A stretch of 64,000 nucleotides of DNA from Collinsella sp. GTDB taxonomy: Bacteria; Actinomycetota; Coriobacteriia; Coriobacteriales; Coriobacteriaceae. Of the stretch, positions 49,772 to 57,863 are shown in pieces (within the stretch, counting starts at the first letter, position 1; the number at the start of each line of letters is the position of its first letter). Location of the stretch: NCBI GenBank assembly GCA_019425045.1, contig JAHYYI010000003.1, forward strand, positions 62,001-126,000, in the 5' to 3' direction. The notes under the pieces were generated by a model. The model did not search any database, was not told where the DNA came from, and worked only from the letters and a program-made list of their open reading frames with translations. Position numbers and translations under genes: made by a program.

Positions 49772-51592
49772 ATGTCCGTTGAGGTCATGAGGTCTGTGAT
49801 CGATGCTGCCGAGGGGCGCGTGCCCGTCGACACGCTGTTTGCCAATGCGCAGATTGTCGACGTGTACGGTCAGCGCGTGGCGCCCGGTAGCGTTGCCGTC
49901 AAGGACGGTCTGATCGTCGGCGTGCTCTACGATGGTCGCGACGATGCCGCTGACACCTACGAGGCAACTGAGGTCATCGACTGCCAGGGTCGCTATCTCG
50001 CTCCTGGTTTTATTGACGGGCATCTGCATATCGAGTCTTCGAACATCCGCCCCGCCGAGTATGCGCGCATGGCGGCGACGCGCGGTACCACCACTGCCAT
50101 TGCCGACAGCCACGAGATCGCCAACGTGGCGGGCCTGGACGGCCTGCACTTTATGATCGAGGACGGTCGCCGCGCGCCCATTTCCATCAAGTACATGATG
50201 CCCTCGTGCGTGCCCGCGCTACCCGATGAGCAAGCGGGCGCTGTGATTACCGCCGCTGACATGCAGGCGTTTTTTGCCGAGCATCCGGGCGATGTTTTTG
50301 GCCTGGGCGAGATGATGAACCTGCCGGGTGTCTTTATGGCCGACCCCGAGACCTGTGCTCGCATCGATGCTGCCAACCAGACGCCGTCCAAGCAGGTCGA
50401 CGGCCATGCACCGCTCGTTGCCGGCAAGGACCTTAATGCCTATGCCGCGGCGGGCATTATCGCCGATCACGAGTCGACGATTCCCGAGGAGGCGCTCGAT
50501 AAACTGTCTCGTGGCATGTACGTGATGCTGCGCGAGGGTACGTGCAGCCATGACCTGGCCAATCTGTCGCCGATGCTGCTGGAGAACCCCGCGCGCGCCC
50601 GCCGCTGCTGCTTTGCGACTGACGACCGCGCCCCTTCCGATGCGCTTGCGACTGGCATGATCGACAATGCCTGCCGCGTGGCGATTGAGGCCGGTATCGA
50701 CCCCGTGGTCGCTATCTCTATGGCGTCCCTCTCCACGGCCGAGGCGTTTGGCCTGGATCACGGCTGCCGCGACCCGCATGAGCTGCGTGGTGCGATTGCC
50801 CCGGGCAAGCGCGCCGACCTGCTGGTGCTTAATGACCTGACGTTCGCCACGGCTCCGCATCGCGTATATGCCGCCGGTGCTCTGGTGGCGCAGGACGGCA
50901 CCTTTGTGGGCGAGATCGCACCCGAGATGGCTGAGGTTGCGGCGCTTGCCGATGAGCTGCGCGCCTCCGTTAAGCTGCCGAAGCTTTCGCTCGACGTGTT
51001 TGACTATGCCTTTAAGCCGGGCGAGGCCGTTATCGATGTCATCCCGGGTATGGCTATCACGGGTATGGTTCGCCCCGAGAGTGCCGAGGGCCTGCGCCGC
51101 ATTATGCTGATCGAGCGCCACGGCCGCGGCGTGTCGCTGCAGGCCGAGGGCGCCGACGGTGACGGCCCCGCGGGTCTGGGCTTGGTTGGCAAGCATATCG
51201 GTCGCGGCTGGGTGCGCGGCTTTACCATCACGGGTGGCGCCATTGCCTCCACGATTGGCCACGACTCGCACAACGTGTGCGTGGTGGGCGACAATGCGGC
51301 GGACATGATGGCTGCCGTTGAGGCCGTGGGCCAGGGCGGCCACGTGCTGGTGCGCAACGGCGAGGTCGTGGCGCGCATTCCGCTGGCGCTCGGTGGCCTT
51401 ATGAGCGAGGGCACGGCCGAGGATGTCGCCGCGCAGCACGACGACTTTATGGTCAAGGCGCGCGCCATGGGTATCGAGCCGCCGCTCGACCCCATCATGG
51501 GCATCATCTTCCTGCCCCTGCCGGTCATCCCGACGCTCCGCATCCGCCCCGAGGGCATGTTCGACGTCACGACCTTCACCTACGCCGACTAG
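49772..51592 (+). CDS. ade: Adenine deaminase
   Basis: 606 aa, amidohydrolase superfamily, adenine to hypoxanthine plus ammonia. The metal-binding start is APGFIDGHLHIESS, followed by ADSHEIANV and the central MLREGTCSHDL and FATDDRAPSD segments; the C-terminal ade-specific domain contains TIGHDSHNVCVVG. The start ATG 49772 is behind AAAGGAG. Hypoxanthine produced here could enter the purine locus at 1-31 kb. It follows an attenuator-like hairpin. Confidence 0.95.
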   Translation: MSVEVMRSVIDAAEGRVPVDTLFANAQIVDVYGQRVAPGSVAVKDGLIVGVLYDGRDDAADTYEATEVIDCQGRYLAPGFIDGHLHIESSNIRPAEYARMAATRGTTTAIADSHEIANVAGLDGLHFMIEDGRRAPISIKYMMPSCVPALPDEQAGAVITAADMQAFFAEHPGDVFGLGEMMNLPGVFMADPETCARIDAANQTPSKQVDGHAPLVAGKDLNAYAAAGIIADHESTIPEEALDKLSRGMYVMLREGTCSHDLANLSPMLLENPARARRCCFATDDRAPSDALATGMIDNACRVAIEAGIDPVVAISMASLSTAEAFGLDHGCRDPHELRGAIAPGKRADLLVLNDLTFATAPHRVYAAGALVAQDGTFVGEIAPEMAEVAALADELRASVKLPKLSLDVFDYAFKPGEAVIDVIPGMAITGMVRPESAEGLRRIMLIERHGRGVSLQAEGADGDGPAGLGLVGKHIGRGWVRGFTITGGAIASTIGHDSHNVCVVGDNAADMMAAVEAVGQGGHVLVRNGEVVARIPLALGGLMSEGTAEDVAAQHDDFMVKARAMGIEPPLDPIMGIIFLPLPVIPTLRIRPEGMFDVTTFTYAD

Positions 51593-51723
51593 TCATCGGG
51601 GACGTTCTTAAACGACTATCCGTCGGGGTGGCGTGTCGCCTGACGCCGCGACCGTGAGACCTCTGGCATGTGTGAGCTATTTGCCAGGTCCTTGTAACGT
51701 TTACGCCCGCGGAGTCTTATTTG

Positions 51724-51788
51724 AGCTCCCTTTGGGTACGTTGGAATCGGATACACGTTCGATTCCAACAAGCCCGAAGGGAGCTTTT
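51724..51788 (+). promoter_or_regulatory. Leader hairpin that buries the ribosome binding site
   Basis: AGCTCCCTT (51724-51732) pairs with AAGGGAGCT (51777-51785), and GTTGGAATCG (51740-51749) with CGATTCCAAC (51760-51769). The right outer arm contains the only ribosome binding site (AAGGGAG, 7 nt before ATG 51791). The gene would be translated only when this hairpin opens, or the stem plus TTTT ends transcription. Confidence 0.6.
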
Positions 51789-51790
51789 CT

Positions 51791-52585
51791 ATGTTTAAAC
51801 TGATTGCATCCGATATGGACGGCACATTGCTTGACGAAAACGGCCAGGTGCCTCCCGAGACCTACGAACTGATTCTGGCGCTACACGAGCATGGCGTGCA
51901 TTTCGCCGCATCGTCAGGTCGTCGCTACGATCGCCTGTGCGAGTTCTTTGCGCCCGTTCGCGACAAGATGGACTTTGTCGCAGCTAACGGTGCCCAGGTC
52001 TTCGCCGACGGCAAAATGGTAGACCGCGAGGTGTATTCGCACCTGGCGATTCGAAGGCTCGCCCAAGCCGTCAGGACGTTTCCCAATCTGCATCTTGCGC
52101 TCTTTGACCGAACCAAGTCCTTCCTGCTCGATGACGAGTGCAAGTTCGTGCGTGAGGTCGATAAGGACCTTCCCAATGCCGAGCGTATTTGGGAGCTGCC
52201 CGATCCCAGCGTAAATATCATCAAAGCGAGTATCTTTTGCGACGACAGTGCGGTTATGGACAGTGCGTACGTGCTACAGCGCGAACTTGGTCAGCTCTTT
52301 ACTTTTGCGCCTTCGGGCAACGCGTGGATCGATGCCATGCAGCCTGGTGTGTCGAAGGCCTCGGGTATCGCGCAGCTCGCGGAGCATTACGGCATTGGTC
52401 GCGACGAGGTCATGGCGTTTGGCGACTCGATGAACGACTACGAGATCATTCGCTTTGTCGGCACGGGCTGCGCGATGGAAAACGCGCGCCCCGCGCTCAA
52501 GGCGGTGGCCGATCGTGTCGTAGGCTGCAACCGCGACCACGCCGTTCAGCATGAGCTCCGTCGCGTGCTGGAGAGTCTCTCCTAA
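51791..52585 (+). CDS. Cof-type HAD phosphatase
   Basis: 264 aa haloacid-dehalogenase-superfamily hydrolase. Motif I is SDMDGTLLDE, motif II Ser in AASSGRRYD, motif III Lys in VSKASGIAQL and motif IV MAFGDSMNDYEII. The C2B cap lies between motifs II and III, typical of the Cof/YidA group acting on sugar phosphates and cofactors. Substrate is unknown. The start ATG 51791 has its ribosome binding site inside a hairpin. Confidence 0.88.
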   Translation: MFKLIASDMDGTLLDENGQVPPETYELILALHEHGVHFAASSGRRYDRLCEFFAPVRDKMDFVAANGAQVFADGKMVDREVYSHLAIRRLAQAVRTFPNLHLALFDRTKSFLLDDECKFVREVDKDLPNAERIWELPDPSVNIIKASIFCDDSAVMDSAYVLQRELGQLFTFAPSGNAWIDAMQPGVSKASGIAQLAEHYGIGRDEVMAFGDSMNDYEIIRFVGTGCAMENARPALKAVADRVVGCNRDHAVQHELRRVLESLS

Positions 52586-52701
52586 TCCGGCAGCTGGCGA
52601 CGTTCCTTTTCTGCCGACAGTGGGGGACAGTCCTTGCAGCTTTTTGCGAAGAGTGTCCCCAGTGACTAGTCTTAAGAACATCCCCAGTGACTGGCCAATG
52701 A

Positions 52702-53544
52702 CTAGGCGAGGGCGGCCATGATGGTGCGGGCGACGCCGTCGTGGTCGTTGTCGTATTCGGTGATGGCGTCGGCGGCCTCGTGGTCTTCGGGTTCGCCGTT
52801 GATCATGGCCATGCCGTGGCCCGCTGCCTGCAGCATGGGGATGTCGTTGATGTTGTCGCCGAACGCCCAGGCGTCGGCGAGACGCTCGCCCAGGTGCTCG
52901 CATAGCCACGTGAGGGCTGTTCCCTTGGTGGCGCCCTCGCCCATGACCTCGATATTCATGGCGTACGAACGCGTGACCTCAATGCCTCCGAGCGTGTCGA
53001 GCTCAACCGCGATGGCGTCGCGATCGGCCGGGTCGTGCCAGTACATGGCGATGCGTTCGAGCACCTCGACTTCGTCGATTTTGCTGTCGATATCCATGTC
53101 GATCGGCGTTCGCGTGCGCTTGAGCGAAGCCGCGATGTGGGGGTCGCCGCCGCAGAATTCGTCCAGGCGCGTGTAGAGCGAGCGGGGGAGGAAGCACTGC
53201 CCGTCCGCGAAGATATCGAAGGTGACGTCATGGCCGGCGGCAATGCTATGGACGCGGTGGGCGATGGCGCGGTCGAGTGGTCGGCTCAAAATGCGCGTAG
53301 CACGCGAGGCTTCGGTGGGCGTATCGTCGTCGAGCTGCCAGACGCTGGCACCATTGGCGCAGACCGCGTAGTGCACGGCGGGATGGGCGAGGATGGGTTC
53401 AAAGATGCCTGACAGCGGACGTCCCGTGCAGGGCACAAATTCAACGCCGCGGCGCGCAAGTTCGTCGAGCATCGCCCAGGTGGCGTCGCTCATCTGCTTA
53501 TCACTCGTCAGCAGCGTTCCATCCATATCGGAAAACACAATCAT
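52702..53544 (-). CDS. Cof-type HAD phosphatase
   Basis: 280 aa. Motif I is FSDMDGTLLT, motif II FVPCTGRPLSG (Thr), motif III Lys in GATKGTALTW, and motif IV WAFGDNINDIPML. It is similar in architecture to the phosphatase at 51791-52585 but clearly diverged, so probably not a recent duplicate. It is the last of three minus-strand genes (ACT, citrate synthase, this one). The 116-bp gap before 52702 carries two similar CCCCAGTGACT stretches. Confidence 0.85.
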   Translation of the reverse strand: MIVFSDMDGTLLTSDKQMSDATWAMLDELARRGVEFVPCTGRPLSGIFEPILAHPAVHYAVCANGASVWQLDDDTPTEASRATRILSRPLDRAIAHRVHSIAAGHDVTFDIFADGQCFLPRSLYTRLDEFCGGDPHIAASLKRTRTPIDMDIDSKIDEVEVLERIAMYWHDPADRDAIAVELDTLGGIEVTRSYAMNIEVMGEGATKGTALTWLCEHLGERLADAWAFGDNINDIPMLQAAGHGMAMINGEPEDHEAADAITEYDNDHDGVARTIMAALA

Positions 53545-53631
53545 TCGCTGCGATCCTTTCTACTGTCATAAAAAGCGTGGCCGAGGGCGGTGATGCCCTG
53601 GCCACGCTCGGGTTCTATAACGGTCCGCGTC

Positions 53632-55050
53632 CTAGCGATCGGCGAGCGGCTTGTACTCCAGCGGCTCGATAACCGGGCGATACGCGGGACGGATGATGCG
53701 GTGCGCGCAGAAGAGCTCTTCCATGCGGTGCGCCGACCAGCCGGCCATGCGGGCAACGGCGAATAGCGGCGTAAAGAGCGTCTCGGGCACGCCGAGCATC
53801 TTGTAGATAAAGCCTGTGTACAGGTCGATGTTGGCGCAGATAGGCTTGGTCATGCCGTGGTCGCGCATCACCTGCGGTGCCAGGCGCTCGATGCGCTCGA
53901 TGAGCGCGAATTCCTCGCCCAGGTCCTTCTTGGCGGCAAGCGTGCGCGCGTAACGGCGGCAGACCTCGGCGCGCGGGTCGCTGAGCGTATAGACGGCGTG
54001 GCCCATGCCGTAGATGAGCCCCGTGCCGTCGAAGGCCTGCTTGTCGAGGATCTTGCCCAGGTAGGCTGCAACCTCGTCCTCGTTTTCCCAGTTGGAAACA
54101 TGCGCGCGGATGTCCTCGTGCATGGACACGACTTTGGCGTTGGCGCCGCCGTGGCGCGGACCCTTGAGCGAGCCGATAGCCGCGGCGTAGGCGGAATACG
54201 GGTCGGTGGCCGAGGAGGACAGCACGCGGCAGGCAAACGTGGAGTTGTTGCCGCCGCCGTGCTCTGCATGCAGCATGAGCATCACGTCGAGCAGCATGGC
54301 CTCATCGCGGGTGAACGCCATACCGCCGCGGAGCACCTGTAGGATGGTCTCGGCGGTGGAGAGGCCGGGCGTGGGGTGCGGCACGTGAACCTCGGAGCCG
54401 CGAAGCTTGGCGATCGAGGCCATGTGTGCGAAGGCGGCGATGCGCGGGAGACGTGCGAGCATGGAAATAGCCACGTCGATCTCATGCTCGGGCGTAATCA
54501 CGTCGGGCTCGGCATCGAAGGCGTAGAGCAGCAGCACGGCGCGCTGGAGCACGTTCATGATGCTCGACGACACCGTGGTCATGGGGAACTCTTTGACGTA
54601 TTCGTCGCTCAGATGCCTAAAGGCGCCCAAGCGCTCGCAAAAACCGTCGAGCTCCTCTTTGTTGGGCAGCGAGCCCGTGATAAGCAGATAGGCGACTTCT
54701 TCGTAGCCGTAGCGGTTCTCGGCCTGGGCATTGTTGACCAGATCCTCGATGCTATAGCCGCGCAGCGTGAGCTTGCCCTGGTCAGGCACGACTTTGCCGT
54801 CGACCTTGTTGTAGCCGTGCACGTCCGAGATGCGGGTAAGGCCCGCGACCACGCCCGAGCCGTCGGCATTACGCAGGCCGCGCTTGACGTTATGCTCGAC
54901 GAACAGACCCTCGTCATACGGATTAGTCGGCATGCCGTGGTAGAGGTTTTCGCTCTCGGGCGAAATCTGGCGGCTCGCCCCATAATCCAAGACCAGGCGG
55001 CTCAGATGGTCATCGAAGCGGTAGTAGATTTTCTTGGCGTCGTAGGCCAT
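53632..55050 (-). CDS. Citrate synthase
   Basis: 472 aa. It condenses oxaloacetate and acetyl-CoA. Catalytic residues are visible: His in LHAEHGGGNNSTFA, His in GMGHAVYTLSDPRAE, and a following Asp/Arg region. The N-terminal extension (about 60-80 residues) makes it longer than E. coli GltA and fits the long anaerobe-type group. The 2-methylcitrate synthase alternative cannot be excluded. No other TCA genes are nearby. Confidence 0.9.
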   Translation of the reverse strand: MAYDAKKIYYRFDDHLSRLVLDYGASRQISPESENLYHGMPTNPYDEGLFVEHNVKRGLRNADGSGVVAGLTRISDVHGYNKVDGKVVPDQGKLTLRGYSIEDLVNNAQAENRYGYEEVAYLLITGSLPNKEELDGFCERLGAFRHLSDEYVKEFPMTTVSSSIMNVLQRAVLLLYAFDAEPDVITPEHEIDVAISMLARLPRIAAFAHMASIAKLRGSEVHVPHPTPGLSTAETILQVLRGGMAFTRDEAMLLDVMLMLHAEHGGGNNSTFACRVLSSSATDPYSAYAAAIGSLKGPRHGGANAKVVSMHEDIRAHVSNWENEDEVAAYLGKILDKQAFDGTGLIYGMGHAVYTLSDPRAEVCRRYARTLAAKKDLGEEFALIERIERLAPQVMRDHGMTKPICANIDLYTGFIYKMLGVPETLFTPLFAVARMAGWSAHRMEELFCAHRIIRPAYRPVIEPLEYKPLADR

Positions 55051-55127
55051 GCGCGCTCCTCTCCGGGCCGCATCGGGGTGATTTGCATGGGCATGCGCGC
55101 GTCAGGCTATCCCCAGCGGCTTGCTCG

Positions 55128-55415
55128 CTACAGGCGGTACATAAAGTTAAAGACGTCCTCGCGCTGAATGGACACGTTGACGCCCGAAAGCTCGCCGGCC
55201 TCGGCCAGGGCCTTCTGCAGCTCGGCGAAGTCGAGCTTGGACTCGGCGGTGTCGGCCAGCATGGTCATGGTGAAGATGTCTTCGATAATGGACTGCGTAA
55301 TGTCGCGGATGTCGACATTGGCTTCGCCCAGGACACGGGTGACGCCGGCGACGATGCCGGGGCGGTTCTTGCCAAGGACGGTGATGACGATACGGGAGGA
55401 CGAGATCTCGGCCAT
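55128..55415 (-). CDS. ACT-domain protein (UPF0237 type)
   Basis: 95 aa single ACT domain with opening IVITVLGKNRPGIVAGVTRVL and the ISIQRED-like C terminus (VSIQREDVFNFMYRL). It is a small ligand-binding regulator of unknown partner, usually sensing an amino acid. The start is ATG 55415 behind AAAGGG. In related genomes it commonly precedes a PFL-like DUF711 gene, which is not present here. Confidence 0.88.
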   Translation of the reverse strand: MAEISSSRIVITVLGKNRPGIVAGVTRVLGEANVDIRDITQSIIEDIFTMTMLADTAESKLDFAELQKALAEAGELSGVNVSIQREDVFNFMYRL

Positions 55416-55596
55416 GGGAAACCCTTTCGCGTGATTGCGGCGCGCGCGGGGCGCTCCGCTACGGTACAGTGTTCATCATTGTACCTGTCTGGCGCAAAAA
55501 AGGCGCGCTCGCTGCGGCGTTACATGCCTGCAACATGAGCGTAAGGGGGAAGGCCGTACGGGGAAGAGCCGTCTGGCGCGTGTCCGGCTCGTGTTG

Positions 55597-55660
55597 GGTT
55601 GATTTCCGATCTCAGCCGAACACATTGAGCGGACAGGCCGTTCCCGCAGTCAGCCGAACG
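55597..55660. repeat. Left 64-bp direct repeat of the candidate island
   Basis: 62 of 64 bases match 63225-63288, 7628 bp away and in the same orientation; mismatches are at 55634 and 55654. The core reads TTGATTTCCGATCTCAGCCG and AACACATTGAGCGGA. It contains CAGCCGAAC twice. It lies about 150 bp beyond the integrase remnant, where an attachment site would be expected. Some resemblance to the GGAAA/TCCCG palindromes of the 62-bp arrays is also seen. Confidence 0.75.
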
Positions 55661-55811
55661 CCTCCGACGGCTGATTCCGAACTGGAAGCGGAGGGCATCC
55701 CCGCCCTTCGGTAGGGGATACCGCTCCGCGGCGCATGCCGCGGGCGGCGCCCCTATCGGACCACCGTGACCTCAGTTGGGATGGGCCCAGCACTGCCGCG
55801 TACTCGGTGAG
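55661..55811. other. Hairpin-rich spacer between left repeat and integrase
   Basis: TCAGCC (55650-55655) with GGCTGA (about 55671-55676) and a stronger stem TAGGGG (55712-55717) with CCCCTA (55750-55755), containing an internal CCGCGGC/GCCGCGG palindrome. The latter could terminate the integrase transcript. No open frame here is convincing. Confidence 0.45.
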
Positions 55812-56537
55812 CTAGAGCCAACTGTTCGTCTTCACGTCGCGTATGGCGATATTTCGGTCGTCCGGCTCGGTGATGCCGTAGCCGAACGCCTGGAGCGTCT
55901 CGATGGACTCCTGGATCCTCTGTTGGAACATGGGACCCGGATCGACCCTCGGCCCGAGGTGCCCGCGCCAAAGGCACGGCGTGGCGCGCAGCATGTTATG
56001 GATTTTGGAGATGGGCTCGATGTCGGCGTAGACGTTGAGCGTCGCCATGGCGTCCTTGTGGCCGAGGATCGATTGGAGCGCCTTGATATCGCCGCCTTGG
56101 CGGATCCACTGCGTTGCGAACGTGTGGCGAAGGCCGTGGAACGTGATCAGCTCGTCGTTGGTGCCCATGAGGCCGTTGGTCTCCGAGAACGTCTTGAACG
56201 CCCTGCGGATATAGCTTGTCGTCGCGAAGGTCGCGCCCGGCTCCGACAGGATGTAGCAGTCCCCGATCTCGACCGCCCCGGTAAGGCCGCGCAAGCGCAG
56301 CTTTCCGCAGTCGATCTCGTGGGTCTCCTTCAGGAAGGGGAGTAGGCCGACCGGGTCGATGGGGATACCCCTGGCGTCATGGGTCTTGGTGTCCTTGATG
56401 AACGAACCCATTCCCTTCGCGTACGCCACCGAGTGTCTGATCGAGATCAGGCCCGTCTCGAAATCCACATCGCACCACCGAAGGCCGCAGACCTCGCCGA
56501 TTCGCATCCTCGTGTGCAGGGCGAGTACGACCGCCCT
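55812..56537 (-). pseudogene. 5'-truncated tyrosine recombinase (catalytic domain only)
   Basis: The frame begins directly after the TAG of the XRE gene and encodes the catalytic domain. Arg I is in TRMRIGEVCGLRW, the HxxR box is HGLRH, His III is in ILGHKD and the nucleophile Tyr is in LNVYAD. The N-terminal SAM-like DNA-binding domain (about 150 residues) is missing, because the XRE coding sequence occupies its place. ATG 56507 is the first start, but it lies inside the domain. Probably a dead integrase; it marks the left part of the island as formerly mobile. Confidence 0.75.
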
Positions 56538-56789
56538 CTAATCCTCGGCGGACCAATCGAGTCCGAACTCCTTTCGGGCATCCTCTTCGCTCATGACTTC
56601 GAGAAGGTCTCCGGGTTGGCAACGAAGGGCGAGGCATAGCTGCTCGAGTGTGTTGAAGCGAATGCCGCGAATATGCCCTTTTTTAATACGGGACAGGTTC
56701 ACGGGCGTGGTTCCAATCCTTTCGGCAAGTTCGTTCGAGGAAATCTTTCGCTCGGCCATGATCTTGTCGAGGCGAACAATTACGGGCAT
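56538..56789 (-). CDS. XRE/Cro-type helix-turn-helix regulator
   Basis: 83 aa, short Cro/C1-like DNA-binding protein (YozG type). The helix-turn-helix is visible as SSNELAERIGTTPVNLSRIKKG. It is located 9 bp after the DUF2975 gene and in the same direction, the usual pairing of these two families. It probably controls the divergent secreted-peptide operon through the palindrome at 57349. Confidence 0.85.
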   Translation of the reverse strand: MPVIVRLDKIMAERKISSNELAERIGTTPVNLSRIKKGHIRGIRFNTLEQLCLALRCQPGDLLEVMSEEDARKEFGLDWSAED

Positions 56790-56798
56790 GGCGTTTCC

Positions 56799-57311
56799 TT
56801 ACGCAATCTCGTCGGAGTCGAGGTACAGCTCTCGGGCGTACAAGAAGAGCTGGGAAAGCATGAACAGGACGATGCCGAGAACCAGAGAGGTCCAATCGAA
56901 TGATGAAGCGATCTCTTGGGCGCCGACGGCCCCCTCGCCGCCAAACATCGAAACGGAGGTTTTGAGTGAGCCGGCGTAGAGGCTGGTGGCAGCTTGAACA
57001 ACGAAGAGAATGCCGAGCACCTTCAAGCATGTCGCAGACCCTTTCTTGAAGGGGTCTCCGCTCTTGATCGTCCACACGAGAACGGCGCTGAGGATGGTCG
57101 TAGCGATACCGATGACGGCAGGGACCAATGTCGAGATCGCAAGGGCTGGATACGCGGGGGAGTCTGCAATTACAGGGTTGTCGAGCACTTCGATTGCTGG
57201 CTTTAAGGAGAACGCCACTTGTGCGATGGCGGTGGCGCAAAGGGTCGCAGAGGCTATCGCACATGCGATGCGGAAGGAATGAAGCCGGGGAGTGCGATTG
57301 TCGGAACTCAT
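56799..57311 (-). CDS. DUF2975-type membrane protein
   Basis: 170 aa with four hydrophobic segments (IACAIASATLCATAIAQVAF, LAISTLVPAVIGIATTILSA, CLKVLGILFVVQAATSLYAG, SLVLGIVLFMLSQLFLYARE) and the family's SGDPFKKGSA-like loop. It is paired with the XRE regulator. In other genomes such pairs accompany bacteriocin or stress loci. A possible role in immunity or signal transfer to the XRE protein is inferred. Confidence 0.75.
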   Translation of the reverse strand: MSSDNRTPRLHSFRIACAIASATLCATAIAQVAFSLKPAIEVLDNPVIADSPAYPALAISTLVPAVIGIATTILSAVLVWTIKSGDPFKKGSATCLKVLGILFVVQAATSLYAGSLKTSVSMFGGEGAVGAQEIASSFDWTSLVLGIVLFMLSQLFLYARELYLDSDEIA

Positions 57312-57348
57312 AATAACCTCCGAAGAATTTAAAAAACTCAGGTTACTT

Positions 57349-57367
57349 TTTAACAGTTTATGTTAAA
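57349..57367. promoter_or_regulatory. Operator-like palindrome between regulator and peptide operon
   Basis: TTTAACA, GTTTA, TGTTAAA is a perfect 7-5-7 inverted repeat in an AT-rich spacer between the divergent DUF2975-XRE unit and the secreted peptide gene. A second partial inverted repeat, AACCT/AGGTT, flanks the left side (about 57315-57344). It is a likely XRE binding site. Confidence 0.55.
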
Positions 57368-57431
57368 TTGACTTTGAAGGCAAGTAATCACAGCATGCTG
57401 CAACCGAAACCCCTCTAGATTGGAGAGGATT

Positions 57432-57797
57432 ATGTTCAGTACTGTTAAGTCGTGTAAGCTCTTGGTTTTCCTCGGCCTCGCTCTTTGTCTGTTGCTGCCG
57501 GGAGCCCCCGCTTTTGCGGATACCCCGATGCCTCCTTCCCAGGAGAGCAGCCAGTGTGCCCTCGTTGAGCCCCTCGGGTATACGGACGACGTCGTCGATA
57601 CCTACTGGAGCTACAGCTGTCCTCGCGGCGTAAGCGGGCACAGCATCTCGATGTTCAACATCTCTTACAAGACGATCTCCTACCGAAATGGCTATCGCCG
57701 ATCCGCGCATCATAGGGAATCACGCCTCGCTGCAATGTGCTCCTGTGGTGTTCTTGGCACAACTGATAAATGGCAATTTGTCTATAGCACCTACTAG
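57432..57797 (+). CDS. Secreted peptide 1, lactococcin-972-like candidate bacteriocin
   Basis: 121 aa from ATG 57432 (GGAGAGG upstream). It has a signal peptide with hydrophobic core LLVFLGLALCLLLPG and probable cleavage after AFA at residue 29. The mature 92 residues contain YKTISYRNGY (79-88) and end in WQFVYSTY (114-121). Both motifs recur with the same spacing in the second peptide at 62802. Several Cys (42, 63 and a late pair) could form disulfides. The order peptide, membrane permease, ABC ATPase matches lactococcin 972-type loci, but direct similarity to that bacteriocin is weak. Confidence 0.65.
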   Translation: MFSTVKSCKLLVFLGLALCLLLPGAPAFADTPMPPSQESSQCALVEPLGYTDDVVDTYWSYSCPRGVSGHSISMFNISYKTISYRNGYRRSAHHRESRLAAMCSCGVLGTTDKWQFVYSTY

Positions 57798-57807
57798 ATG
57801 CGAGGAA

Positions 57808-57830
57808 GGGCCGAGCATTTTGTTCGGCCC
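57808..57830 (+). promoter_or_regulatory. Intercistronic hairpin between peptide 1 and its transporter
   Basis: GGGCCGA (57808-57814) pairs with TCGGCCC (57824-57830). It lies just after the peptide stop and before the permease start and could act as an attenuator, giving more peptide than transporter mRNA. Confidence 0.5.
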
Positions 57831-57863
57831 CTCTGTTCCGACTGGATGAGGTTAAGGTTGGCG

